Positions 1 to 10,100 of a stretch of DNA of 64,000 nt are shown here, in pieces. The notes under the pieces were generated by a model. The model worked only from the letters and a program-made list of their open reading frames with translations. It was not told the origin of the DNA and searched no databases. Made by a program: the position numbers and the translations under genes. The stretch covers positions 102,644,501 to 102,708,500 of the forward strand of contig CM032228.1 in assembly GCA_019009955.1 (NCBI GenBank). Reading direction: 5' to 3'. How positions within the stretch are numbered: the stretch's first letter is position 1; every line of letters begins with the position of its first letter. The DNA is from Riptortus pedestris. Taxonomy: Eukaryota; Arthropoda; Insecta; Hemiptera; Alydidae.

Positions 1-164
1 CATGTTCAAGCCTTTTAAAACTTAAACAGGGTAGTTTCTTGGAAGCAGCAGTTTTTATGTATTCCATTTCCCCGTCTGGAGAAATTTCTTTAACTAATAG
101 CTGTCTACATAAATGAGCTGTCTTTACAGACGAAGTCCTGGGTCCACACAGGTAATAAGGTCTT
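1..164 (-). CDS. Probable internal exon of an unrecognised gene (partial, runs off left edge)
   Basis: Read on the - strand, this stretch is open to the window edge and looks coding: it begins near RRPYYLCGPRTSSVK and ends near KKLPCLSFKRLEH, with mixed composition unlike the AT-rich flanks. A possible splice acceptor (CTATAG) sits at 165-170 and the frame is closed by a stop at 203-205, so an exon starting near 164 is the simplest reading. The polypyrimidine tract is weak. I do not recognise the family. The rest of the gene would lie left of the window (3' part) and possibly between here and 2800 (5' part), which would make it divergent from mRpS17. It could also be a fragment of a mobile element, although no such motif is visible. 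Confidence 0.4.
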
Positions 165-703
165 CTATAGATGCAATAGGATGTTTTGTTTGCAAGTATA
201 ATCTATTTTCTTAATAAGTTCTTAAGATTATTTAATATTATCCATTAATTTCTCCTTTATTTTTTTAAAATTAATTAATATTAATCTGACTCTTATGAAT
301 CTAAATATAAAATTCGTTAATGGGCGTAAACGGGCAATGACAAATGTCCAAGTCGAGAGAGGGATAAGAGAAAGATTAAAACTACAAAATCATGAATTTA
401 TATCTCGTTTTTCTTTCTGGTGGATAGACAGATGTATAAGGAAATTTATTTTTAAAAAAATGATTATACTACAATTGTTATTATATATAACTAACCCCAA
501 TATTACCCACGTTATTTGTTTTTTTCACCACGGGTACCGAGTAGCATGAAAATCTTTCTCTCTAAGAAAAGTACTCCGTGTACAAGCCACACCTCCAATT
601 TTTTCTTAGCAAAGTAGACTTCCAGGTCCGTACTGTTATACAATTTGACTGAAGCTTCGTTATGGGAGGCTCTGAATTTTCATTTCACCTAGATAAAATC
701 ATT
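165..703. other. AT-rich interval without recognisable feature
   Basis: I see no splice-bounded exon, RNA gene or repeat end here. The 84-codon open frame at 295-549 has skewed composition and no family signature, and I treat it as chance. Confidence 0.5.
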
Positions 704-856
704 CTTCATATTGGCTAAAGTGTATTTTAGTCCCCCCCCTAGCCGCCATCTTGTTACGTCACTGCCCGACATCTTATTTCTTGCTAACGTCCGACATACA
801 GTCGGATGTATTGCTTTTTGCTAGTGTTTACTATTCATATACTTTCCGTTTTAGCT

Positions 857-1100
857 ATGGCTCAACAAAGTGAGTGCACGACAGTTTTTTACTCAATTGG
901 AAGTGCAGGGAAAGCATGCCGTTATTGAATGGTGCATAAAAGTGGGATTCTTATCACCTTCGTAAGAATGCCCAAAATGTGGGAAGAACATGTGCCTGCT
1001 ACACCGAGAAAATTTTGCTGATGGATTTCAATGGCGATGCAGAAAAAAAGGCCAAAATCATCATGATATTTGTAGGAGGATTAAGTTAAAATTAAAATCT
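857..1100 (+). pseudogene. Merlin/ISXO2-like transposase N-terminal fragment
   Basis: After the start MAQQSE the frame shifts; the next stretch, near QGKHAVIEWCIKVGFLSPS, meets a TAA stop and continues as ECPKCGKNMCLLHRENFADG and WRCRKKGQNHHDICRR. The CPKCG motif, the aromatic DGFQWRC segment and the N-H-H-D tail match the N-terminal zinc ribbon of arthropod ISXO2-like (Merlin) transposases. The DDE catalytic domain is absent; the tandem repeats follow directly. There is at least one frameshift and one nonsense change, so this is a dead remnant. Confidence 0.6.
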
Positions 1101-1345
1101 CCCCCCCCCTCGGTTTTAACCACCGATGGCGTATTTTGGAAATTTTAGTGTTAAAAAAGATAAAGTTTGAAAAACAAACCCCCCCCCCTCGGTGTTAGCC
1201 ACCGATGGCGTATTTTGGAAATTTTAGTGTTAAAAAAGATAAAGTTAGAAAAAAAACCCACCGTCGGTGTAAACCACCGATGGCGTATTTTGGAAATTTT
1301 AAAGTGTTAAAAAAGATAGGGTTAGAAAAACAAAATGGTCCCCGT
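1100..1345 (+). repeat. Three-unit tandem repeat inside the Merlin element
   Basis: Three units share ACCGATGGCGTATTTTGG at 1122, 1201 and 1276 (spacing 79 and 75 bp). Each starts with a C-rich run and ends with an A-rich TTAAAAAAGATA segment. The repeats replace the expected transposase core. Confidence 0.85.
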
Positions 1346-1393
1346 CGTCATCGTGCGCCACCAAGGGGGGGGGGGCTAAAATACACTTTCACC

Positions 1394-1534
1394 CTTCATA
1401 TTTTAATGATGACCCCCTTGAATGGAAATCATTAAATATTAAAGCATATATGTGTGAATTAAGTCAACGTGAGAAAGATAAAACTGGACAATGTCGAAAC
1501 ATTCCCTTATTCTAGTCTTTAAGGTTTATATTTA

Positions 1535-1583
<49 letters not shown>

Positions 1584-2873
1584 GTGAATTGCTCCCTTGA
1601 CCTAGGTATAGAAATTCATAAGTATAGCTTAATTCGGATCTCTCAAATAGATGATAATAGATAATTAAAAAATTGTTTGTTGCCCTTGGAGTAAATTTTC
1701 TGGTTGCCCTAGAGATCAAAATTATAAAGATGTAAAGACCATGATGACCAAAGTACCAAAATCCATTGGTTTATACTATTAGACATGCTTGCGTACTCTG
1801 TTGCTGAGGGTGGAAACACTGAGCGGATCCCTAGCCGTCAGGCCATAACCTTATACGTACCTTGGCCATAACTGCCATTCACCTGTCCAATCCTACCATA
1901 AGCTAATAGAATGGGAGGGTGCCGTGACAGCGGAGGATGCGACTCCTCTCTTCTGAATGAACCGGGTGGGATATACTTAGGCAAGGCACACGGGCTATAC
2001 TCAGAACAGATTCCCCGGACTTTGTATAGCTCGAGGTTTAACCGCACAGTACGGATAGCTGCATCACGTGTGTCAAGAAATACTAATAGAAAATAAATAG
2101 CAATCTCCTTATATGTCTCTTTTCTTTTAAAACCATAGGAGCATATAAAATATAACAATCAGTCAATAAGTTATCAGTCATGCACATTATTGTGTCTTCT
2201 CACCGAATTAGTTACTGTGTTTATCCTTATAGTGTTATGACAATAATTATTCTATTGGCAGTTCCTTATCTAGGGACGAAGAAACCCCGGTGACAGGTTG
2301 AATGTTAACTCATCATACACACAACATATTGCAGTGGAACTGTTAAAATTGACCTACCTTAAGCCGATATTCTTTAAAACTAAACAGAAATATCGTAAAA
2401 ATACACATTAATTAAATACATGGTTGAACAAAGGTCAACACATCCATTTGTTTTCAATGTTTTTTCCAGAGCTAGCTAACATTAAAACCCTAGTGTAAGC
2501 TATAAACATTTAAAACCTAGTGTGTTTTACCTGTTTTCAGCCTTTGATATATACATCAACCCCCACCGGCCAGGAGATTCAAATGGATATATTAATTGCA
2601 TTCGTTAAGAGGTCCTTCTTATAGGTATAATATTTCTTTATAAGCCCTGTAACTAGTCGTGACACTATGTACAAAATGTAAGTAAAGTTAATACTTTCGT
2701 AAATGCACCACGTTTCGAAGGACACTATACCCGCACAGCATTCTGGCATTGAGTTTTGTAAAACTAGGTTAAACTGATGTTATAACCACATTGCGCTCAT
2801 GCTCCTCGTTGCTAAAAAAAACATAACCTTACTGAAGAACCATTAAAAATAGTGTGAATGTTTAATTTTGAAG
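1394..2873. other. Intergenic interval upstream of mRpS17
   Basis: The interval holds a (TA)n microsatellite at about 1537-1581 and a GC-richer island at about 1785-2085 that stands out from the AT-rich flanks. The island carries open frames on both strands (1911-2096 + and 1838-2158 -), but neither shows a known family signature. The mRpS17 promoter must lie in the last few hundred bases; I see no TATA box or other decisive element. Confidence 0.5.
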
Positions 2874-3344
2874 ATGAGTGGAAAATCATTAGCTTTACTT
2901 CTTGGGAAATGTATGCCCTCCGTTAAAGCAAATGCTTCCAAATTCAGTATTACCCGTATGGAATTGGACCCTAATCTTCTGATGTACTTCAAGAAAGTCG
3001 AGCAAGTTTATGCTCATGATCCTCAGAAAATTTGCAAGACAGGAGACATTGTGTTGATCGAAGAACTTCCCCAAAAAATGAGTAGACTAATAACTTACAA
3101 AGTGAAAGAAGTAGTTTATCCCCTTGGGGATGTTGTAGATCCTATTAGTGGGAAGAAAGTTGTAGCTTCATCTTTCCGAGATGACATTGTTGATGCTAAT
3201 AAACTTCAAGGAGCAGAGCCTAGTGCATTTGACTATGATAAAGCCCCACCCAGAGGTTGGCAGGAAGGGAAAAAGGACTTTACTGATAAAGAAACATACT
3301 ATAAATATCATGATGATGGTTCTGACCAACCCTATGCTATTTAA
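2874..3344 (+). CDS. mRpS17: Mitochondrial small-subunit ribosomal protein uS17m (mRpS17)
   Basis: This encodes a 156-residue uS17m, the mitochondrial counterpart of bacterial S17, which binds small-subunit rRNA through an OB fold. The ATG at 2874 is the first in frame (MSGKSLALLLGKC); an upstream TTG at 2868 is not needed. The S17 core covers about residues 10-100 and includes the diagnostic RMELDPNLLMYFKK, YAHDPQKICKTGDIVLI and VVYPLGDVVDP segments. The C-terminal extension (KAPPRGWQEGKKDFT, then a YYKYHDDG tail) is the arthropod mRpS17 type and is absent from the shorter bacterial protein. The N-terminal residues are basic and hydrophobic, as for mitochondrial import. The coding region is a single exon with no visible defect. 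IFT43 follows on the same strand about 660 bp later and is not obviously co-regulated. Confidence 0.95.
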   Translation: MSGKSLALLLGKCMPSVKANASKFSITRMELDPNLLMYFKKVEQVYAHDPQKICKTGDIVLIEELPQKMSRLITYKVKEVVYPLGDVVDPISGKKVVASSFRDDIVDANKLQGAEPSAFDYDKAPPRGWQEGKKDFTDKETYYKYHDDGSDQPYAI

Positions 3345-3365
3345 TTTGTTAATGTATTGAGTTTT

Positions 3366-3371
3366 AATAAA
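3366..3371 (+). terminator. Polyadenylation signal of mRpS17
   Basis: A canonical AATAAA lies 22 bp after the stop codon. A T/G-rich stretch that could serve as downstream element follows at about 3395-3415. The 3' UTR would be very short. Confidence 0.7.
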
Positions 3372-3553
3372 ATTTGTACATAGTAGTGTTAATAATTATT
3401 TCGTGTTTCTTATTCATATTCCTAGTAATGAATCCTATTAAATATAAACTTGAAATATTCTTTTCAAATAGCCTCATTTTCACCCCATTATAATGAAAAA
3501 AATTATTTGAGTTTTTACTTAGTAACTAGAAATAAGATAACTTATTTCTAAGG

Positions 3554-3594
3554 ATCTCTTTTGTTACCTTATTAAATAAGGTAACAAAAGAGAT
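3554..3594. repeat. Perfect 20-bp inverted repeat (hairpin)
   Basis: ATCTCTTTTGTTACCTTATT at 3554-3573 is followed after one base by its exact reverse complement at 3575-3594. It lies between mRpS17 and IFT43. It may be a small fold-back or a DNA-structure feature; no target duplication is visible. Confidence 0.9.
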
Positions 3595-3921
3595 TCAAGC
3601 TCCTTAAAAAATCATTGAAAATATTGAATGAAATGTTTTAATAAACCCCAATTTTATTCTCAGTCCCGAGATTATTATTATTAAATTTTAGTTCAGGTAA
3701 ATATTTTTTTGTAATACTAATTTGATCAATATTTAAATACAAATGAGCTCTGTGAAAAGGATTTGAATTTTATTTTAAAACATCATTTTATTTACTATAC
3801 TTAAGTGATTTCAGTATTATTAAAGTACTTTGACAGAAATTCTTAATTTTATTGGAATTAAAATTTTCATTAATAAATTAAATTTGAAGAAGAAATATAA
3901 TCAATATAACCATGTTGAAAC

Positions 3922-3934
3922 CTTACCTAGCAAC
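3922..3934 (+). promoter_or_regulatory. Candidate X-box (RFX binding site) upstream of IFT43
   Basis: CTTACCTAGCAAC ends 70 bp before the IFT43 start codon. The second half AGCAAC fits the RRHRAC half-site and the first half CTTACC fits RYYVYY at five of six positions with a one-base spacer. RFX factors control intraflagellar-transport genes through such sites close to the start in flies and worms. Seen: the motif and its position. Inferred: its function. Confidence 0.5.
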
Positions 3935-4004
3935 AAAACAAACAAAAACACTGTGACCTGTTTGGCATGTTAAAGTGTATATACATGCAACAGTCTAATT
4001 TGTG

Positions 4005-4888
4005 ATGGATAATGATCTTCAATTTTCACCTGAACAGAAGGTATTGATCAAGCACCTACGTTTGATTAGAGTTTGTATTTAGTCGGGCTTAAAGTTATTT
4101 AATTTTATAACTAACAATGTAAGTAGTACTATACTTTTTCTGATTATATATGTTTTATTTCTAGAGTTTATTTGGTGAGCCCTCTGCCCCACCTCGGGTG
4201 AGCAAAACAGGTGTTTGGGGTGATGATAGTGTTAAATCAGCCAAGTATGATGAATTTAAATTGTATTACGTTTTTAGAACCTAATTAGTATTTTTGTTTT
4301 GTCCTTGCTGTGTAATAAATCACTATTAGTATAACAATTAATTTCATTCTATTATTTGTGTATTGCTGTACGGTAACTTGGATTGTAACAACTCAAATGC
4401 ATATCAACAAAATAAATTAAAACTTCAAGTTTAAATATTTATTGGTAATATATCGTCTTGGTGTTGTTTATATCTACACACTTTTTTTTCTCAAACCCAG
4501 GAAGTCGTTATTTACGTCAAAACAAAAAAGACAAGGGGCTCTTGAGGATGTAGAATGGTTCCCATTATCTTGTGCACGGGGTTATACAACAATTGAGATA
4601 TTAGGAAGAACTGTCATAATACACTTGAGACCATGTATCATAACAAAATATAGTATAATTTCTAAATTTACAATGAACAATGCTGAACTTTAAATTCACT
4701 AATATTTGATTAAATGGCACATCAATCTTCAATGAATAAAATTGACTTTGTAATACTTAAGATCATTTATGGGTTTCGTCCCGCCCTCAACTCCTTTACA
4801 TAGGCATTCATGAACCCTAATTTCATTTATCTGAAGCTATCCATTTAATTTTTTTAATATAGGTCATTTATTTATTCATGTATAATAC

Positions 4889-4923
<35 letters not shown>

Positions 4924-5359
4924 GTATGTTTTTAAAACGTTAGACATTATAAATGGGTAACATAAAAAGGGAATCAAAAATAATCAAAATTAAAACAGTA
5001 TAGACCCCCCCCCCAAAAAAAAATCACAAACAAAATTTTTCATTAGAAGATAAGATCATTTATCTGTAAGTCTTGATTTCTTCAAGTCTCTTATATTAAT
5101 TCTTAAGTTTACTAATAATACTGCATATTAAGACTAAGGTTTTACATTAATATATTGTTTAATGTGTCAATAGGTTGCAGTAATTCCTTTGAGAATTTTC
5201 TAAATAATATTTTAAATTATTGAGAAAATGTTTTAGTGCGTGATCTCTGCCCTTGCTGTTTGTAAAGATTTGTAAGTCTGTTTGATTCGGAGTCAGATCC
5301 ATGTGTGGGTACTTTGCAGGATGTTTCCATTGTGATAAAAATGATGTCCATACACACAC

Positions 5360-5425
<66 letters not shown>

Positions 5426-5946
5426 ATTTCTTTATTTCCTTCCTCAAGCAACCCTACAGGAAAGGAGTTTATTTGCCATACATCTATTTGTACATAACAT
5501 GTCCTTGATACATAACAACAATTTTTTTTTTAATACAATGCATAAATTATTTGTAAAGTAAAATTATTTACAACGGGGAAAAAAACAAATGTAGGTTTCA
5601 ATGATGAATTAAATAAATAGTAGTTGAGTTTTAAGTAATACATAGTTGTACGCTTGTTCAGCATATTTTCTTAATTGTGTATTGTATTTATTAAATAGAA
5701 GTTTTTCCTCAACAGGCCAATTGTCTTTCGGCGTTTTACTTTCGTTTTAAATTCTTTTCTTTGGTTCGTTAATAGTTTACAGTCATAAAGCAAATGTCTG
5801 TAAGTCTGTTCAGTAGTAGAGCGGCAATAACAATTTGGTTGATCTGTTAGGCTAAAATGATTAAAGTAATAGTTTGTTGATCCATGTCCTGTTAATAGTT
5901 GTGTCAGGCAATAGTCTGTTGATATATTTATATATGCATGGTTCTG

Positions 5947-5989
<43 letters not shown>

Positions 5990-7072
5990 ACTTAGCAATT
6001 ATTGTTTGATCATTACTAAACTCGATATGTATGTGTTCTGTTGATCACATTTCAGTTGTTTCATTTCTGGAGGAAAAATATATTTTCATAACAATAAAAA
6101 TTTTCCTGAAAAAAAAGAAGTACAATAGTCAGTCAAGTATTGAATGTGGTGGTATTCAAGTTGGAGGCTCATTGTACAAACATTCTTAAAGGTATGAAAC
6201 TTTGATGTGTGGGAGGTGCTAGACATCAGATACTGCATAAGCTCATAAGGGGCTGAATAAGCAAAGCAGATTTACTACGTGTTACAATATCACACTGGTC
6301 ATCTCTCACTATCTGTTCTCTATTTCTCCTGTCGTTTGAAACCTATGTAAACAGGAATTAAGATATAAGCTGACAGATGTTCCAATTACTCAAAATAAAA
6401 ACTCAGAGTAGAAGTGGTGGTTTACCGAAGGTTGTAAACAAGAAAAAACTTTTTATATTTGAGTTATGAAACAATGTATAAAACAAAATTTGTAGGTCAT
6501 TAAATGTTTAACAAAATAGGTTCTTATCATTTTTTTATCATAATAACTAAGATATTTTGAATTTTTGATTCTCTCTCTTCTTTGTGGTTCAATTTCAGGT
6601 ATTAATGGTTACGATTTTCATTGTTAGGAGAAACGGTAAAATGTCGAACATGGTATTGATGTATTAAGGCATATATAACATGGAAAAAGTTTGTTGAAAA
6701 CCATATTTGATATTTATTCTAAGAATAAAACTTTTCATGATTTATAAGCATATTGGTGTTTTGAAATGGGTGGGAGTTGGGATTCATATTTGACAGAGAA
6801 AACATGTGTACTATGTTATATAGGAAATTATATTTGCAATGAGATTGGTTCTAAACGATTTTTTGATCTGGTTCATATAACAGAGATATTTGGAATTTTT
6901 AATCTCCCCCCCCCCCTATTTTGCCCATTAATGAACTTTATCTTTAGTTTGGCATGAAAAACATAAATATTGAGTTTGGTAATGATCCTCCAAATATTGT
7001 GGCCGTTAGAATCTAATAAAATGAGGACTGTTCAAAACTCTTGAAATACACACGTATGTGTCTGTGTGCACA

Positions 7073-7110
<38 letters not shown>

Positions 7111-10100
7111 AATGGACCTCAGGCTGTAATCTCCTAGGTAGGATCGATGGTCAATTGACGGAAATTGCATCATGGAGGTCTGCTTTAAGGCCTTTCTTCT
7201 ATCTCCCTGTACTACTCTTAAAAGGTGTGCATATATTTTTTAGAATATTCCTACATAAAAAATAGTGGGAAGAGAAAGACAGAAATAATATACCACTGTG
7301 ATTTTCAGGTTGTTTTATTATCACAATGTCCTAATTATGAAATGAACAATTCATCAAAATAACATTGAAGTTGTCTAAAGACTGCAGAGGTAATCTTTAG
7401 TTTGAAGCATGGCCTCTCAAGATCATACATCCTTAATACTTACTCTTTCAAAGATGGCACTATTGGACAATAATTCATTTCTCTCACTATTTTAAATTAT
7501 ATCTGAGCTCACATCATACAAATGTATGGACATGTGAGTGCATGTGTACCCATTTGGTATGGTATGTCATTAGATGGGCTTGCACTAAAGTCTTAAGAAA
7601 TACAAATGAAAGACTTGGACCCTGCTCACTCCCTGGAGGCAAGTACCGTTCTTACCATGCATTCAAGTACCATGTATTATTTTCATCAAACCCTCAGTAT
7701 TTGAAATATGATACTAATTGGAAACACTAGGGAAGACAAAGTCATTGTTCATTTACATAAAAGTTCTATGGCTTAGGTTCTGCATGTGGATTAACAACTA
7801 ATAAATGGATCTGCTTCTACTTGAAACAGAATTGTGGTGGACAAAAGGGAAATGGAATAAATTAGCCACTTAATGTTTCATTAGGAGCAATGACTACAAA
7901 TGCAGAAATTAGATTCCTTCTTTATTCACCTTCTCAGTATATGTCTAGCAAGATTCTGCTCATTTGTCTAGTAATATAGCTGGACTAAAAAATTATTTCT
8001 GTTCCTCATACTAAACAAAAGTTCAAAATTAAATTTTACTAAATTCAAATTGCAAATCTAAATCTATTTATCTTTGTTTTTAGACTAATGCCTACACTGT
8101 GTATAAGCTTATCAGGGAGGAGTGGGCACACAATTTAGTGTGTATCATCTTCGTGTTAGTATTGAAAACAGGAATCTTGAGTTGCAGTTTATATTGTTTC
8201 TGTTACAGCAATTTAAGTGTATTGTAAATAATGCTGTGAACTAAAAAGTGATTTTGAAGGCATCTGATGTTATATTTTCTATCTGATCCAAGTGTTATTC
8301 TTATGTATGTGTTTAGGTTGGTTGTAGCATCCAACTTAAAATTAAATATTTTGCAATATAATAACCTGAGTATAATAAACTAAATAAACTTGGTATCAAA
8401 TAGCAGCAATTTTAAAATGATATATACTGCTGAGGAACAGAGGACCTCAGTGGTTCTCTGTGCCCCATAGCACTGGGACACTAAAAATTCTCTAAAGGCC
8501 TATCACCTAAATATGAACAGTTTTTTAATGAACCACAGCCAAGCTGCACACTTCATTTCAAGAGATTCTCTTGAAAGTTTCTCTCAAGGCAAGCTCAGAT
8601 GCCTGAAAAATAAAAACCAAAATCCACTGAAGAAAATTGAAGAGTTGTCAAGTTCTCAATGTAAAAGTAAGGTAATCACAAAAGAGGGATCAAACAAAAA
8701 GCATTGAAACAAAAGCTATCTGAAAATCCTGAAGACAAATGTTTTATAACATAAAAAAAATGTCAAGGGAATATCAAGTGATAGTAGAAGACAATAATAT
8801 TATTTGAATTTATTGCTGAAGTAGTTATGATGAATCAAAAGGAGAGAATAGGTTCATTTTTAAAACTGCAAAAGCTGGTCACATGATGCCTGTGTAAGAG
8901 TTTCCCAGGGTAAAGAAAAATTTGTGTGACTAAAGTGTTCTAATATTTTATTTACTTAAAAAAAAGTGTTGAGGAATTAAATTTTGTATAAAACAAAGAG
9001 CATTTTGTTTTATTTTTGTAATTTTCATTTAATTTTTTGTTTGCACAATATTCCCCCTCCCAAACACTAGGAGTATTTTGATTCATTTTATTGAAAGCTT
9101 TTGTAAAAATTAATAGTTCAATAAATGGGCCCTGAGTGCCACAATATTGGTCTCAATGGCCCAATACTGTGAGCTTGCTTTTTTCTTTTTAATTATTTTT
9201 TTAAAAAAAATATAAATAAAAAATCCTTAAGTGGCTGATGTACCCCATCCTCCCCCCTATTTAGTCTTGTCCTTGTATTACTCAACTATGTCTACTGTAA
9301 ATGCACATCAATGAGAAATAATGTTAATGGAAGGAAATCTATTATATTGTAACTTTTCCTTAAAATTTGTGTTTATTGTATATTTGACGCTACATGTATT
9401 TAATTTTTTTAAATTTTATTTTAGGAACAGAAAAAGTGCTCTGACAGGTCTCTTTGAACAGTATGTCTTTCCTGTTTTTTTCCCCTATTTTTATTATTTG
9501 AGTAGAATTATTACATATACATATCTAAAATTTCAAGAGCTCCTTTATTTCACAGGGAAAGATTTCAATCTGCACGGCTGCGAAGAGATGACTCAGATGA
9601 TGGTTTGTATTAAGTATTAACGCCTGGTAGGGCATATACTTTGAGATCTCAGAGCTGCTACACTATTTTTTTTTGCTTAAGAGAGAGTGAGCAACTCTCT
9701 CACTGAAAAACGTGCAGTACTCCTGAAGATGAAAGCTATAAATTAAAACAATGTACTGTGAAGAAGATTGACTTCTTATTTAACCAGACAATATATGTTT
9801 GCATTAAAAACACTTTCCTGCATTTATTTATAATTATAATAGTTTCTGCTTTTTAAAATTGGTTAAAATTTAAATATCTATTGAAGGGAGTAATAATAGT
9901 CCATAGGGGGAAAATACATGAATAAGTAAAGTTAGAAAATTAGAAATGTTGAAAATAAATTCTACATTCTAATTTTACTCAAATCACATGTAACTTTTAA
10001 TGTGATAATATATATTTCACGTTGTTTAGTATTTAATGTTATTGAATATTAGTAATATTTCATTCTTGTTGTCACCCACACCCTTGTTCGGTGTGTGAGT

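Larger units (their letters stand above)
713..1393. mobile_element. Merlin-type DNA transposon copy, internally rearranged
   Basis: The element begins GGCTAAAGTGTATTTTAG at 713, and the right end at 1393 reads, inverted, GGTGAAAGTGTATTTTAG: 18-bp terminal inverted repeats with two mismatches. The 9-bp direct repeat CTTCATATT flanks both sides (704-712 and 1394-1402). GG-starting inverted repeats with 8-9 bp target duplications are typical of the Merlin/IS1016 superfamily. A transposase fragment with a zinc-ribbon signature lies inside, as does a three-unit tandem repeat. The copy is far too short to be autonomous and its transposase is broken. Confidence 0.75.

Noticed and set aside
1838..2158. 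106-codon - strand frame before mRpS17
   Set aside because: Composition is balanced but no family motif, splice context or second supporting frame was found; recorded only as part of the GC-rich island.
5301..5561. Open frames made of repeated Ile-Tyr codons
   Set aside because: They are translations of (TA)n microsatellites, as are those at 7041, 15319, 28954, 31081, 37151, 52279 and 52657.
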